A DNA stretch of 64,000 nucleotides from Microbulbifer sp. GL-2 (GTDB lineage Bacteria; Pseudomonadota; Gammaproteobacteria; Pseudomonadales; Cellvibrionaceae). The DNA lies in the NCBI RefSeq assembly GCF_007183175.1, contig NZ_AP019807.1, positions 2,462,001-2,526,000 of the forward strand. Reading direction: 5' to 3'. This document shows positions 44,877 through 54,874 of the stretch, in pieces. Within the stretch, counting starts at the first letter, position 1; the number at the start of each line of letters is the position of its first letter. The notes beneath the pieces are model-generated. The model searched no databases, was not told the origin of the DNA, and was given only the letters and a program-made list of their open reading frames with translations. Position numbers and translations under genes: made by a program.

Positions 44877-44994
44877 AAATATTTCCAATAGTGCCGTGAG
44901 ATTGCAAATTTTATATTTGCCTAACCACTGCCAGGGCGATCAAAATATGCGCCGCATTGCGGCCCACTGATTTATTGGATAAAAGCGGAAACTT

Positions 44995-47577
44995 ATGCTG
45001 TCAGCTTTCAAGACCTGCTATGAATACCTGGTGACCAAACGGCCGGTGGCTGTGCTATTGGTTGTCGGCTTGCTCACCCTGTTGGCGGCCCTCGGTCTGC
45101 CCCGCTTTAAAATTGATGCTTCCGCGGATTCCCTTACCCTGGAAGCGGACAAATCCCTGGATTACTTCCGTGAGATCTCCGAGCGCTACGCCAGTGGCGA
45201 CTTTCTTGTAGTGACCTACCGCTACAAGGACGGCGACCTGTTCAGCGATCAATCCCTGGAGACCCTGGGCAAACTGCGCGATGAACTGGCTGGAGTGGAC
45301 GGTGTTTCCAGCGTGCAGACCATTCTGGATGTACCACTGCTTTATAGTCCCAAGCTGTCCCTTACTGATATCACGGATGAGATTCGCACCTTGTCCAAAG
45401 CGGATACAGACAGGGACCTGGCGCGCCAGGAGTTTCTCTCCAGTCCCATTTATCGCGAATTGATCCTTAGCCCCGACGGCCAGACCACAGCGCTGCTCGC
45501 CAACCTGAAACTGGACAGCCGCGGAATTGAGCTGGTGCGCGAGCGCGATGCCCTGCGCCGTAAGCGCAATGGAGAAGGTTTGAGCCCAGAAGAAACTGCG
45601 CGTCTGGAAGAGGTGAGCGCTGTTTATTTGCAGCATCGAACTGCCCAGGAGCTGGAAGCGCGGGCGCGGGTTGATGAGGTGCGCGGTATACTCACCGGCT
45701 ATAAAGGCGAGGCGGAACTGTTCCTCGGCGGCGTGACCATGATCACCTCGGACATGATTACGTTTATCAAGAGCGACCTGGTAGTGTTCGGTGTGGGTAT
45801 CCTCGCCTTTATCATCCTTACCTTGCTGCTGATCTTCCGTCAGCCGCGCTGGGTGCTGCTGCCACTGCTTACCTGCGTCACTACCGCAGTAATGATCCTG
45901 GGCCTACTCAGCTGGCTCGACTGGCGCATGACAGTGATCTCGGCCAACTTTGTTGCACTGCTACTGATTATTACCCTGGCCATCACTATCCACCTGGCTG
46001 TGCGCTACCGCGAATATATCGCGCAGAACCCTCAGTGGGGACGCGAGCAGTTGGTGTTGCAGACGGTGCGCTTTATGGCCAAACCCTGCCTGTACACCGC
46101 CCTGACCACGATTGTTGCGTTCGTTTCACTAGTGGTAAGTGGCATTCGCCCGGTAATCGATTTCGGCTGGATGATGACCATGGGGGTAACCCTGGCCCTG
46201 GTGCTGTCTTTCCTGATCATTCCCAGCTTCCTGATGATTCTTCCCAAGCGTGAGGGCAGAGTGAGCGAGGATAACTCCCACGCGTTTACCCTGCGCTTCT
46301 CCCGTTTTGCCGAGCGCCATAAGTTTGTGGTGCTGGGTGTTGCCTTGCTGGCGGCAGTGGTCAGTGTGGTGGGTTTTTCACAGTTAAAGGTGGAAAACCG
46401 CTTTATTGATTACTTCGACGATTCCACTGAAATCTACCAGGGCATGCTGGTGATTGATCGCCGCCTGGGTGGCACTGTAACTCTGGATATCATCCTCGAT
46501 AAGCCCGAGATTGAGGAGCCGGCCTTCGAAGGGGAGGAAGACCCCTTTGCCATGGAGGCGGAAGAAGATCCGTTTGCAGTAGAGGAAGATCCTTTTGCCT
46601 CTGATGACCCCTTCGGTGGAGAAGAGGAGTCCCAGGAACAGAGTTACTGGTTTACTGTGGCTGGCCTCACCAAACTGGAACAGTTACACGATTACCTGGA
46701 ACAGCAGCCGGAAACTGGCAAGGTGCAGTCCCTGGCAACCCTGTTCAAGGTGGCCCGCGATTTAAAAGGCGGCCAGCTCAATGACTTTGAGCTGGCAGTG
46801 GCCAACACCAGTCTGCCGCCGGAAATCCGCAGCGTGCTGGTAAATCCTTATCTCTCCGCTGAGAATAACCAGGCGCGTATCACCCTGAGGGTAATGGAAA
46901 CCGATCCGAATCTGCGTCGCGGTGAATTGATCGAGCGTATCTACGATTACGCCCACAACGAGATGGGCATAGCGCCGGAAAATATTCACCAGACCGGGCT
47001 GCTGGTGCTTTACAACAATATGCTGCAGAGCCTGTTCAAGTCCCAGATTCTGACCCTGGGTGCGGTATTTGTGGGTATCCTGCTGATGTTCCTGGTGCTG
47101 TTCCGCTCCCTGTCGATCGCCATTATCGCGCTGGTGCCGAATATGCTGGCGGCTTGTGTGGTGTTGGGTGGAATGGGCCTTGCAGGTATTCCGCTGGATA
47201 TGATGACGATCACCATTGCGGCGATTACCGTAGGCATCGGTGTAGATCACGCGATTCATTACCTTTACCGCTTCCGTGCTGAGTTCGCTAAAGACGGCAA
47301 CTACCTGGCGACCATGCATCGCAGCCACGCGACTATTGGTCGTGCCATGTTCTACACAGCGATCACGATTATTGCCGGTTTCTCAATCCTGGCGCTGTCC
47401 AAGTTTGTGCCGTCGATTTATTTTGGTTTGCTGACCGCGCTGGCAATGTCAGCGGCGTTACTCGGGTCTCTTACTCTGTTGCCATTATTACTGGTGATGT
47501 TTAAGCCCCTGGGAGCAGACTCTGTGGATAAAGGCAAAAGGGAAGCTGAAATCCCAGAGGGCGCAGCTAAGGCTTGA
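44995..47577 (+). CDS. MMPL/RND superfamily transporter
   Basis: An 860-aa protein with the Patched/MMPL layout: one N-terminal membrane helix (about 18-37), a large periplasmic loop, five helices (about 253-415), a sixth pair around 440-460, a second loop and a C-terminal helix bundle (about 685-840). Substrates of the group are lipids or hydrophobic compounds, here unknown. The second loop carries an odd acidic stretch with four DPFA/DPFG units near residues 510-545. ATG 44995 has a GCGGAAAC upstream. A long perfect terminator follows. Confidence 0.85.
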   Translation: MLSAFKTCYEYLVTKRPVAVLLVVGLLTLLAALGLPRFKIDASADSLTLEADKSLDYFREISERYASGDFLVVTYRYKDGDLFSDQSLETLGKLRDELAGVDGVSSVQTILDVPLLYSPKLSLTDITDEIRTLSKADTDRDLARQEFLSSPIYRELILSPDGQTTALLANLKLDSRGIELVRERDALRRKRNGEGLSPEETARLEEVSAVYLQHRTAQELEARARVDEVRGILTGYKGEAELFLGGVTMITSDMITFIKSDLVVFGVGILAFIILTLLLIFRQPRWVLLPLLTCVTTAVMILGLLSWLDWRMTVISANFVALLLIITLAITIHLAVRYREYIAQNPQWGREQLVLQTVRFMAKPCLYTALTTIVAFVSLVVSGIRPVIDFGWMMTMGVTLALVLSFLIIPSFLMILPKREGRVSEDNSHAFTLRFSRFAERHKFVVLGVALLAAVVSVVGFSQLKVENRFIDYFDDSTEIYQGMLVIDRRLGGTVTLDIILDKPEIEEPAFEGEEDPFAMEAEEDPFAVEEDPFASDDPFGGEEESQEQSYWFTVAGLTKLEQLHDYLEQQPETGKVQSLATLFKVARDLKGGQLNDFELAVANTSLPPEIRSVLVNPYLSAENNQARITLRVMETDPNLRRGELIERIYDYAHNEMGIAPENIHQTGLLVLYNNMLQSLFKSQILTLGAVFVGILLMFLVLFRSLSIAIIALVPNMLAACVVLGGMGLAGIPLDMMTITIAAITVGIGVDHAIHYLYRFRAEFAKDGNYLATMHRSHATIGRAMFYTAITIIAGFSILALSKFVPSIYFGLLTALAMSAALLGSLTLLPLLLVMFKPLGADSVDKGKREAEIPEGAAKA

Positions 47578-47590
47578 GGGGATTTTCTTT

Positions 47591-47636
47591 CCTACAAATA
47601 AAAAGCCGGGCTTGAGCCCGGCTTTTTATTTGTAGG
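47591..47636. terminator. Long perfect bidirectional terminator
   Basis: A perfect 21-bp inverted repeat with a 4-base loop (47612-47615). The GC core is GCCGGGC with A- and T-tracts outside, so it works on both strands. It separates the transporter gene from the convergent parvulin gene. Confidence 0.95.
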
Positions 47637-47651
47637 TTAATTCTTGCTGAA

Positions 47652-47933
47652 TTAATCCTGGCGGCTGGTGATTTCCAGCAGGTGGTAGCCAAACTGGGTT
47701 TTCACCGGGCCGTGTACTTTGTGCAGCTCCTCTGAGAATACGACCTTGTCGAACTCAGGAACCATCATTCCCTTGCTGAATTCACCCAGGTCGCCACCGG
47801 AGCGGCCGGAAGGGCACTGGGAAAATTGCTCGGCAACCTTGCCGAAGTCAGCGCCGTTCTCAATCTGCTGCTTCAGCTCCAGGCACTTGTCTTCACTCTC
47901 TACCAGGATATGGCGGGCTGTTGCTGTGGGCAT
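47652..47933 (-). CDS. ppiC: Parvulin-type peptidyl-prolyl cis-trans isomerase
   Basis: A 93-aa single-domain parvulin that speeds proline isomerisation, cytosolic as it has no signal peptide. Family motifs ARHILVESEDKCLELKQQIE, SQCPSGRSGGDLGEF, MVPEFDKVVF and VKTQFGYHLLEI are present. The start is ATG 47933, with GGAG 9 bases upstream; a TTG three bases earlier is not needed. Convergent with the transporter gene. Confidence 0.95.
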   Translation of the reverse strand: MPTATARHILVESEDKCLELKQQIENGADFGKVAEQFSQCPSGRSGGDLGEFSKGMMVPEFDKVVFSEELHKVHGPVKTQFGYHLLEITSRQD

Positions 47934-48128
47934 CAATAGTCTCCATTAGGTTGATAAACGGCAGCAGCTTAATGGGTGTATGGCGAGCACGCCACTGCCA
48001 ATTGCCTGAACAAAGCGGAAACTTCATCGCAGTTTAGTGGATTGGCGTAAAAACGCCTTTTCTGTCACCGCAGCTGGGTCGCTGCTGGTGGTATCTTTAC
48101 AGAATCAGCAAATCAGTGAGAAGACGCA

Positions 48129-48704
48129 TTGCAACAGATCCCTCTTTTTCCCCTGAATATGGCCCTGTATCCGGGCGTCACCCTGCCACTGCGCATCTTT
48201 GAACAGCGCTACCTGCACCTGGTTAGTGAATCCCTGAAAAGCGATAGCGGCTTTGGCGTTGTGCTGATTCGCTCCGGTGGGGAGGTGGGGCACGCGTCAG
48301 TGTGGCCGCTTGGGGTCTATGTGCGTATCGTCGACTGGAGCCAGGGAGAAGGGGGGCTACTGAATGTGCAAGTGGTTGGCAGGCGCCGCTTTCGTATTAC
48401 AGGTACCGAGCGGGCCGATGATGGCCTGTTACTGGGTGAAGTCGAATGGTTGCCAAATGATGCGCCTAAACCTATCCCTGTAGATTGTGACGGCCTGATG
48501 GTGGTGCTCGACGAGTTGAAAGAGCGCGCCGAGATGTTGTCACTTAAGTTCGATAATGTCGATTCCGCCGATGCTCTGTCCTGGCAGCTCGCCCAGTTAC
48601 TGCCGCTTGAAGATAAGGCCCGGGTGGAGTTGCTAGCCGTCGAGGACCCGCTAGTGCGTCTTGCCAGTATCGCCGAGAACCTGGACCGTTGGACAAGGGA
48701 GTGA
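48129..48704 (+). CDS. Lon N-terminal substrate-binding domain protein
   Basis: A 191-aa free-standing Lon N-domain (LON/PUA-like). The opening IPLFPLNMALYPGVTLPLRI and FEQRYLHLV are hallmark segments. There is no ATPase or protease domain. Such proteins are common beside proA in gammaproteobacteria, with unknown role. TTG 48129 appears to be the start, since the family begins right there; GAG lies upstream. The next gene, proA, begins 102 bases later. Confidence 0.85.
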   Translation: MQQIPLFPLNMALYPGVTLPLRIFEQRYLHLVSESLKSDSGFGVVLIRSGGEVGHASVWPLGVYVRIVDWSQGEGGLLNVQVVGRRRFRITGTERADDGLLLGEVEWLPNDAPKPIPVDCDGLMVVLDELKERAEMLSLKFDNVDSADALSWQLAQLLPLEDKARVELLAVEDPLVRLASIAENLDRWTRE

Positions 48705-48806
48705 GAGCGCTTCCAGCGCCGCAGTGGGAGCTCAGATTTATGCCGTTCAAACCGATTGTCACTGGGGTATACTTCGCGGCCGATCGGATTTCGCACGGAG
48801 AGCCAA

Positions 48807-50090
48807 GTGACCACCACCGACAACACTGATCTGCAATCCACCCGCGTCAAACTTGAGCAGATGGGCCGTGCCGCCCGCGCTGCTTCGAGACTGATGGCGA
48901 GAGCCGATACCAACAGTAAGAACCGCGCCCTCCGGGCGATTGCCGCCCAACTGGAAGCCCAACGCATTCAGCTGGCAGAGGCCAATGCGCTAGATATGCA
49001 GGCAGGGCGTGAGCGCGGCCTGGATGCGGCGTTGCTCGACCGCCTGGAGCTTAACGATGAGCGTATCGACGGCATGATCGAGGGGTTGCTACAGGTCGCG
49101 GACCTACCGGACCCGGTGGGTGAAGTTGAAGACCTCAGCTATCGCCCCAGTGGCATTCAGGTAGGTAAAATGCGTGTGCCGCTGGGGGTGGTGGGGATTA
49201 TTTATGAGTCCCGTCCCAATGTGACCATTGATGCGGCCAGCCTGTGCCTGAAATCCGGTAATGCCACTATCTTGCGTGGTGGCAGCGAGGCACTGCACTC
49301 CAACCAGGCCATTGCCGCCTGTATCACCCAAGGGTTGCGTGAAGTGGAATTGCCGGAAACGGCGGTGCAGGTGGTGGACACTTCCGACCGGGCAGCGGTA
49401 GGTGCCCTGATTACCATGCCGGACTATGTGGATGTGATTGTGCCACGCGGTGGAACCGGCTTGATTGAGCGGGTCAGCCGCGAGGCCAGTGTGCCGGTGA
49501 TCAAGCACCTGCACGGTGTCTGCCATGTCTATATCGATGATCTTGCTGACGAGCAAAAGGCTTTTGAGATTGCCTTGAATGCCAAGACCCATCGCTATGG
49601 TGTGTGCAATGCGATGGAAACTCTGCTGGTAGCGGAAAATATTGCCGGGCGAATTTTGCCGCGATTAGCTGAGGCCTATACGCTGAAGGGCGTCGAGCTG
49701 CGCGGCTGTGCTCGCACCTGCGAGATATTACCGCAGTGCATTGAAGCCAGTGAAAGTGATTGGAGTGAGGAGTACCTGGCTCCGGTACTGTCAATTAGGG
49801 TGGTGACGGATATGGATGCGGCGATGGACCATATCGCCCGCTACGGTTCCGGACATACTGAGGCGATTGTCACTGAAAACTACAGCCGCAGCCGCCGCTT
49901 CCTGGCGGAAGTGGATGCCAGTTCAGTGATCGTCAATGCCTCTACCCGCTTTGCCGATGGGTTTGAATACGGCTTGGGGGCGGAAATAGGTATCAGTACT
50001 GATAAAATCCACGCCCGTGGCCCGGTAGGGCTGGAGGGGCTTACTTCGCAGAAGTGGATTGTGTTCGGGGATGGCCATATCCGCCGTTAA
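48807..50090 (+). CDS. proA: Gamma-glutamyl phosphate reductase
   Basis: Second step of proline synthesis: NADPH reduction of gamma-glutamyl phosphate. The 427-aa product shows GVVGIIYESRPNVTIDAAS, CLKSGNATILRGGSEALHSN and the catalytic-Cys region KTHRYGVCNAMETLLV, each a family signature. GTG 48807 is chosen because GGAG lies 6 bases upstream; a 17-residue longer frame has no similarity. proB is not in the window. It starts the block that runs through lipA in the Pseudomonas order. Confidence 0.97.
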   Translation: MTTTDNTDLQSTRVKLEQMGRAARAASRLMARADTNSKNRALRAIAAQLEAQRIQLAEANALDMQAGRERGLDAALLDRLELNDERIDGMIEGLLQVADLPDPVGEVEDLSYRPSGIQVGKMRVPLGVVGIIYESRPNVTIDAASLCLKSGNATILRGGSEALHSNQAIAACITQGLREVELPETAVQVVDTSDRAAVGALITMPDYVDVIVPRGGTGLIERVSREASVPVIKHLHGVCHVYIDDLADEQKAFEIALNAKTHRYGVCNAMETLLVAENIAGRILPRLAEAYTLKGVELRGCARTCEILPQCIEASESDWSEEYLAPVLSIRVVTDMDAAMDHIARYGSGHTEAIVTENYSRSRRFLAEVDASSVIVNASTRFADGFEYGLGAEIGISTDKIHARGPVGLEGLTSQKWIVFGDGHIRR

Positions 50091-50127
50091 TCCCGATCGA
50101 ACCCTGGCAGCCATTGAAGAGGTAATT

Positions 50128-50814
50128 TTGGCGACTAAGCGGCACAGCATAGCCCTCTTCGGAGGCACATTCGATCCAGTGCACTTTGGCCACTTGCGCA
50201 TGGCGCTCGAGCTGCGCCAGGCCTTAGGCTTCGATGAAATGCGCCTGTTGCCCAGCCATCAGCCGCGTCATCGTCAAACTCCTGGAGTTTCCTCGCATCA
50301 GCGCTGTGCGATGCTGGCTCTGGGCCTGCAGGGTTGTGACGAGCTGCAACTGGACGAGCGGGAGCTGCTCCGCGGCGGCGATACCTATACAGTGGATACT
50401 CTTGAGGAGCTGCGTGCGGAGTTGGGTCCGCAGGTGTCACTGAGTTTCTGTATGGGGTTGGACTCCCTGCTGAGCCTGCATCGCTGGCATCGCTGGCAGC
50501 GCCTGCTGGAGCTTGCGCACCTGGTGGTGGTTACCAGGCCGGGTTGGCAGTTACCCGAGGTGAATGAAGCAAACGGCAATCCGGAACTGGCGGAGTTGCT
50601 GTTGCAACATCGCGGCACCCTTGCCGATTTACACGAGCTGGCCTCTGGTCGCCTGGTACTGCGCGAGCAGACCATGCTGCCTATTTCAGCCACACAAATT
50701 CGCCAGTTACTTGGCAGCGGCCAGTCGCCGCGATTCCTGTTGCCGGCTACAGTGCTGCAATATATTGAAGACCATCAACTCTACACAAAAGCGGTCGCCA
50801 CTGGTGACCAGTAA
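50128..50814 (+). CDS. nadD: Nicotinate-nucleotide adenylyltransferase
   Basis: Makes nicotinate adenine dinucleotide in NAD synthesis. The start of the 228-aa product has IALFGGTFDPVHFGHLRMAL, with the H-x-G-H nucleotidyl-transferase motif; LPISATQIRQLLGSG near the C-terminus is the second family signature. I prefer TTG 50128 because AAGAGG lies 5 bases upstream, giving LATKRHSIALFGG; the ATG at 50071 would overlap proA. It is followed 14 bases later by rsfS. Confidence 0.93.
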   Translation: MATKRHSIALFGGTFDPVHFGHLRMALELRQALGFDEMRLLPSHQPRHRQTPGVSSHQRCAMLALGLQGCDELQLDERELLRGGDTYTVDTLEELRAELGPQVSLSFCMGLDSLLSLHRWHRWQRLLELAHLVVVTRPGWQLPEVNEANGNPELAELLLQHRGTLADLHELASGRLVLREQTMLPISATQIRQLLGSGQSPRFLLPATVLQYIEDHQLYTKAVATGDQ

Positions 50815-50828
50815 TGAATTAAGGTGTT

Positions 50829-51191
50829 ATGACAAATATTAAAGATATCGCGCTCAAGGCTCTGGAAGACCTGAAAGGCAAGGACATCGTTGCCCTGGAT
50901 GTGTCCGAACTCTCCGATGTGATGGATAATCTGGTGATCTGTACCGGCACATCCAACCGCCAGGTAAAGTCCCTTGCGGATAATGTGGTGGAAGAGATCA
51001 AGAAAGAGGGGGTGCGCCCTATTGGTGTCGAAGGTAAAGAACAGGGCGAGTGGGTGCTGGTAGATTATGGTGATCTGGTGGTACATGTGATGCAGGCAGA
51101 TGTGCGCAACTTCTATGACTTGGAAAAACTCTGGTCCATGACGCCGAATACCCGCGATGGGGCCGATGGCAGCGATCCGCACCAGGGCTGA
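50829..51191 (+). CDS. rsfS: Ribosome silencing factor
   Basis: A 120-aa protein that binds ribosomal protein uL14 on the large subunit and blocks subunit joining when nutrients are low. Family segments DIVALDVSELSDVMDNLVIC and GTSNRQVKSLADNV are present, and VEGKEQGEWVLVDYGDLVVH. Usual partner and neighbour of nadD and rlmH. The C-terminal tail is short and polar. Confidence 0.97.
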   Translation: MTNIKDIALKALEDLKGKDIVALDVSELSDVMDNLVICTGTSNRQVKSLADNVVEEIKKEGVRPIGVEGKEQGEWVLVDYGDLVVHVMQADVRNFYDLEKLWSMTPNTRDGADGSDPHQG

Positions 51192-51196
51192 GTAAG

Positions 51197-51673
51197 GTGA
51201 AGATCCGTATTCTCGCCGCCGGGGGAAAAATGCCGGGATGGGTGCAGGAAGGCTACGCAGAATATGCCAAGCGCTTGCCCCGCGAAATTGCCTTGGAAAT
51301 GGTGGAAATCCCTTTGGGGCAGCGCGGCCAGAAAAGCTCTGCTGCGCTGATCGAGAAAGCGCGCAGGAAAGAGGGCGAAGCGATGCTCACAACTCTCGGC
51401 CCACGTGATCATGTAGTGGCTCTGGATGTGATGGGCAAGCCCTGGAGTACGGAACAGCTTTCAGGTCAGCTGCGCGACTGGCAATTGTTGGGCGGGAACG
51501 TCAGCCTACTGATTGGCGGTCCCGACGGTCTTTCCCAGGAGTGCCTGGGCAAGGCACGCCAGCGTTGGTCCCTGTCACCGCTAACCCTGCCACACCCCCT
51601 GGTGCGGGTAGTTTTGGCCGAGCAGATTTACCGCGCCTGGACACTGCTGGCAGGACACCCCTACCACAAGTAA
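51197..51673 (+). CDS. rlmH: 23S rRNA (pseudouridine-1915-N3)-methyltransferase
   Basis: Methylates pseudouridine 1915 in the ribosomal decoding region. The 158-aa SPOUT-fold product has KIRILAAGGKMPGWVQEGY near the start, GNVSLLIGGPDGLSQECL (SAM-binding knot) and LPHPLVRVVLAEQIYRAW at the end. GTG 51197 follows a GGTG/TAAGG site and lies 5 bases after the rsfS stop. Confidence 0.97.
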   Translation: MKIRILAAGGKMPGWVQEGYAEYAKRLPREIALEMVEIPLGQRGQKSSAALIEKARRKEGEAMLTTLGPRDHVVALDVMGKPWSTEQLSGQLRDWQLLGGNVSLLIGGPDGLSQECLGKARQRWSLSPLTLPHPLVRVVLAEQIYRAWTLLAGHPYHK

Positions 51674-51795
51674 AACGTTTGCGATGAATTGCGGGGAGAT
51701 TTGCCAACTGGGGTTCTCTCTCCGTACGCGCCCTGTGGTAATGTAGGGCGATTAGACTTTTCGCGCGCCAGTCAAAATCATTCAAATAAATTCCA

Positions 51796-53688
51796 ATGCC
51801 TCACGACCACCACCTCAAGGATCCACACACGGAACAGCGGTTATTTCGCAATCGTATGTTAGTGGCTATCGTCGGTGTGATTGTGCTGTTGGGTGTTTTG
51901 GTCGCACGTTTTTACAACCTGCAGGTTGTTAATTACGATGATTACCGGACCCAGTCCGATGAAAACCGCATCCAGGTTCGCTCTGTCGCGCCTACCCGGG
52001 GACTGGTTTACGATCGCAACGGCCTGTTGCTAGCGGATAACCGCGCCAGCTATAACCTATCCATCGTGCGTGAACGTGTGCGGGACCTCGATGCCACATT
52101 GGAATTGATCGGTCACCTGATCCGCCTCGATGACAGCGATGTGGCCAAATTCCGCAAGCGTATGAAACGCCCGCGACCGTTTGAGCCGGTGCCTCTGCGT
52201 TTTCGTTTGAGTGAAGAGGAAATTGCGCGTATCAGTGTCAATCAATTTCGTATGCCCGGTGTTTCCGTGCAGGCAGAATTGGTGCGTCATTATGCGCTGG
52301 GGGATTTATTCGCTCACAGTGTTGGTTACGTGGGACGCATCAGCGACCGCGATTTGAGCAACTTCACCCAAGAGGATGTGCGCCTTTACCGCGGTACCAA
52401 CAGTATTGGCAAAGTGGGGCTGGAGCGTTCCTACGAAAAGACCCTGCTGGGTGAGGTGGGTTATGAAAATGTGGAGATCAATGCGCGCGGGCGCGTGTTA
52501 CGCGTATTGGAGCGCCAGGACCCCAAGCCTGGCGCCGCCCTGACCCTACACCTGGATGCGCGCTTGCAGCAGGTGGCCTCCGATGCTCTTGGTGATCGCC
52601 GCGGTGCGGTGGTCGCTATTGATGTAAATACCGGGGGGGTACTGGCCTTTGTAAGTAAACCTTCTTTTGATCCCAATTTGTTTGTGACCGGAATCAGCTT
52701 TGCTGACTATCGCGCCCTCAGTGATTCTCTCGACGTCCCCTTGTTTAACCGCGCCGTGCAGGGCCAATACCCTCCCGGCTCGACCCTGAAGCCGTTGATG
52801 AGCCTTGGTGGCCTCGAGGCGGGACTTATCACCCGCGAGACCAAAATCAAGGATCCGGGCTTCTACAAGCTGCCAAATGATCCGCGGATATACCGCGACC
52901 ATATTCGCTGGGGTCACGGAGAAAAGGTCGACCTGATCCACGCAATGGCACAGAGCTGCGATGTTTATTTCTGGGATATGGCGCACCGCTGGGATATTGA
53001 TGGCATGCATGACATGGCCGCCCACTTCGGCCTGGGCTCCAAAACCGGCATCGATCTGCCGATGGAGCGCTCCGGCCTTTTCCCTTCGCGGGATTGGAAG
53101 CGCGGCGCACGGGGGATGCCCTGGTTCCCCGGGGACAGCCTGAATACGGTGTTGGGGCAGGGTTTTGTGTTGGCTACCCCACTGCAGTTGGCGGTGATGA
53201 CCGCCACCATTGCCAATCGCGGTACTCACTACCGCCCACAGATGGTGAAAACTATCAACGGTGTCGAGCAGCCAGCGGAAATACTGCATAACCTGGAAGC
53301 CCACCCTGGCAACTGGGATCTGGTATTCGAGGGGATGGAGGCTGTGGTCAATCGCAGCTTCGGTACCGGGAAACGGGCAGGCAAAGATCTGGATTTTCGT
53401 GTTGCCGGCAAGTCGGGTACGGCTCAAGTGGTCGGCATTGCTCAAGGCGCGCGCTACGATTCTGAAGCGTTGCAGGAGCGCCACCGGGACCACGCCTTGT
53501 TCGTAGCTTTCGCACCTGTGGATAAGCCGAGTATCGCAGTGGCAGTCCTGGTGGAGAATGGAGAGGCCGGCGGTGCGGTGGCCGCACCGGTGGCGCGGGA
53601 GTTGTTTGCCGAGTGGGTGCCACGCACCGAGACACAGGTGAAGACGGCTCGGGATGTGAGTTTTACTGAGGGGGCGGGCAATGGGTAG
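51796..53688 (+). CDS. mrdA: Penicillin-binding protein 2
   Basis: The transpeptidase of the rod (elongation) complex. The 630-aa protein has one N-terminal membrane helix (about 20-40), a dimerisation/pedestal region and a C-terminal transpeptidase domain with S-T-L-K in PPGSTLKPLM (SxxK), SCD (the SxN site) in AQSCDVYFWD, and KSGTA in VAGKSGTAQV. It works with RodA, whose gene overlaps its last 8 bases, so the two are translated together. The promoter is likely in the 120 bases after rlmH. Confidence 0.97.
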   Translation: MPHDHHLKDPHTEQRLFRNRMLVAIVGVIVLLGVLVARFYNLQVVNYDDYRTQSDENRIQVRSVAPTRGLVYDRNGLLLADNRASYNLSIVRERVRDLDATLELIGHLIRLDDSDVAKFRKRMKRPRPFEPVPLRFRLSEEEIARISVNQFRMPGVSVQAELVRHYALGDLFAHSVGYVGRISDRDLSNFTQEDVRLYRGTNSIGKVGLERSYEKTLLGEVGYENVEINARGRVLRVLERQDPKPGAALTLHLDARLQQVASDALGDRRGAVVAIDVNTGGVLAFVSKPSFDPNLFVTGISFADYRALSDSLDVPLFNRAVQGQYPPGSTLKPLMSLGGLEAGLITRETKIKDPGFYKLPNDPRIYRDHIRWGHGEKVDLIHAMAQSCDVYFWDMAHRWDIDGMHDMAAHFGLGSKTGIDLPMERSGLFPSRDWKRGARGMPWFPGDSLNTVLGQGFVLATPLQLAVMTATIANRGTHYRPQMVKTINGVEQPAEILHNLEAHPGNWDLVFEGMEAVVNRSFGTGKRAGKDLDFRVAGKSGTAQVVGIAQGARYDSEALQERHRDHALFVAFAPVDKPSIAVAVLVENGEAGGAVAAPVARELFAEWVPRTETQVKTARDVSFTEGAGNG

Positions 53689-54826
53689 CCGCGATTTTTC
53701 CCACCGACTGTCCGATGCACACGGCAGTCTCAGAAAACCGGTGAGCCTGGCCCGCCGCCTGCATATCGATGTACCACTGCTAGTGCTTTTGTTGGTGCTG
53801 GCCTCGGTAGGTTTGGGAGTACTATTCAGTGCTTCTGGTGGCGATATGAATTATGTGCGGCGACAATCGATTTTTATGTGCCTGGCGTTTATGGGCATGT
53901 TTATTGTCGCTCAGGTTCCCTTGGATTTTTTCCGGCGCTGGTCGCCCTGGGCTTACCTGGGAGGTTGTGCCCTACTGGTGGGGGTACTGCTTTTTGGCAC
54001 TGGCGCCAAGGGTGCCCAGCGCTGGCTCGAGATTGCCGGTTTTCGCTTCCAGCCCTCTGAAGTGATGAAGCTGGGAGTGCCAATGATGGTGGCTGCCTTC
54101 CTGCATCAGCGCGCGCAACCGCCGTCGTTGATGACTGTTTTGGGCGCTCTGGCCATAGTGGCGATACCCGCTGCATTGATTGTACGTCAGCCTGATCTGG
54201 GTACTTCGATTCTGATTGCGGCCTCTGGATTATTTGCACTTTATCTGGCGGGGCTGAGTTGGAAGATGATCGGCGCCGCCGGTTTGGGTGCACTGGTCTC
54301 CGCCTGGCCTATCTGGCAGTGGGGATTACGCGACTACCAGCGCCAACGAATCCTGACCCTGCTCAACCCCCATGATGACCGCTTAGGTGCCGGTTGGAAT
54401 ATTTTCAATTCCAAAGCCGCCATTGGCTCAGGTGGTGTTTACGGCAAGGGGTATTTGCAGGGAACCCAGTCTCAATTGGATTTCCTACCGGAAAGCCATA
54501 CCGATTTTATTATCGCGGTATTGGCGGAAGAGTGGGGTATGCGCGGTGTGTTGTTACTTCTGTTACTTTACATTCTGGTTATAGCGCGAGGCATCTATAT
54601 TAGCTTTATGGCGCAACACCTGTTCGGGCGCTTATTGGCGGGGAGTATAACGCTCACTTTTTTTGTCTATGTGTTTGTAAACATTGGTATGGTTACAGGA
54701 TTACTGCCAGTGGTGGGGGTACCCTTACCAATAATCAGCTACGGGGGAACCTCACTGATTACCTTAATGGCTGGATTCGGTATCCTCATGGCTGTAGGGA
54801 CAGAGCGGCGCAGAGTGCACTTTTGA
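53681..54826 (+). CDS. rodA: Rod-shape-determining peptidoglycan glycosyltransferase RodA
   Basis: A 381-aa SEDS-family protein with about 10 membrane segments, which polymerises lipid II with PBP2. Diagnostic parts are FRFQPSEVMKLGVPMM, RQPDLGTSILIAASG and the end motif LPIISYGGTSLITLMAGFG. It overlaps mrdA by 8 bases. The N-terminal cytosolic part (about 30 residues, with HGSLRKPVSLARRLHIDVP) is longer than the E. coli protein's. Confidence 0.97.
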   Translation: MGSRDFSHRLSDAHGSLRKPVSLARRLHIDVPLLVLLLVLASVGLGVLFSASGGDMNYVRRQSIFMCLAFMGMFIVAQVPLDFFRRWSPWAYLGGCALLVGVLLFGTGAKGAQRWLEIAGFRFQPSEVMKLGVPMMVAAFLHQRAQPPSLMTVLGALAIVAIPAALIVRQPDLGTSILIAASGLFALYLAGLSWKMIGAAGLGALVSAWPIWQWGLRDYQRQRILTLLNPHDDRLGAGWNIFNSKAAIGSGGVYGKGYLQGTQSQLDFLPESHTDFIIAVLAEEWGMRGVLLLLLLYILVIARGIYISFMAQHLFGRLLAGSITLTFFVYVFVNIGMVTGLLPVVGVPLPIISYGGTSLITLMAGFGILMAVGTERRRVHF

Positions 54827-54874
54827 TAGCTGTCTGCGCTGACCATTAAATAACTGGATGTAAAGAGACGCGAG

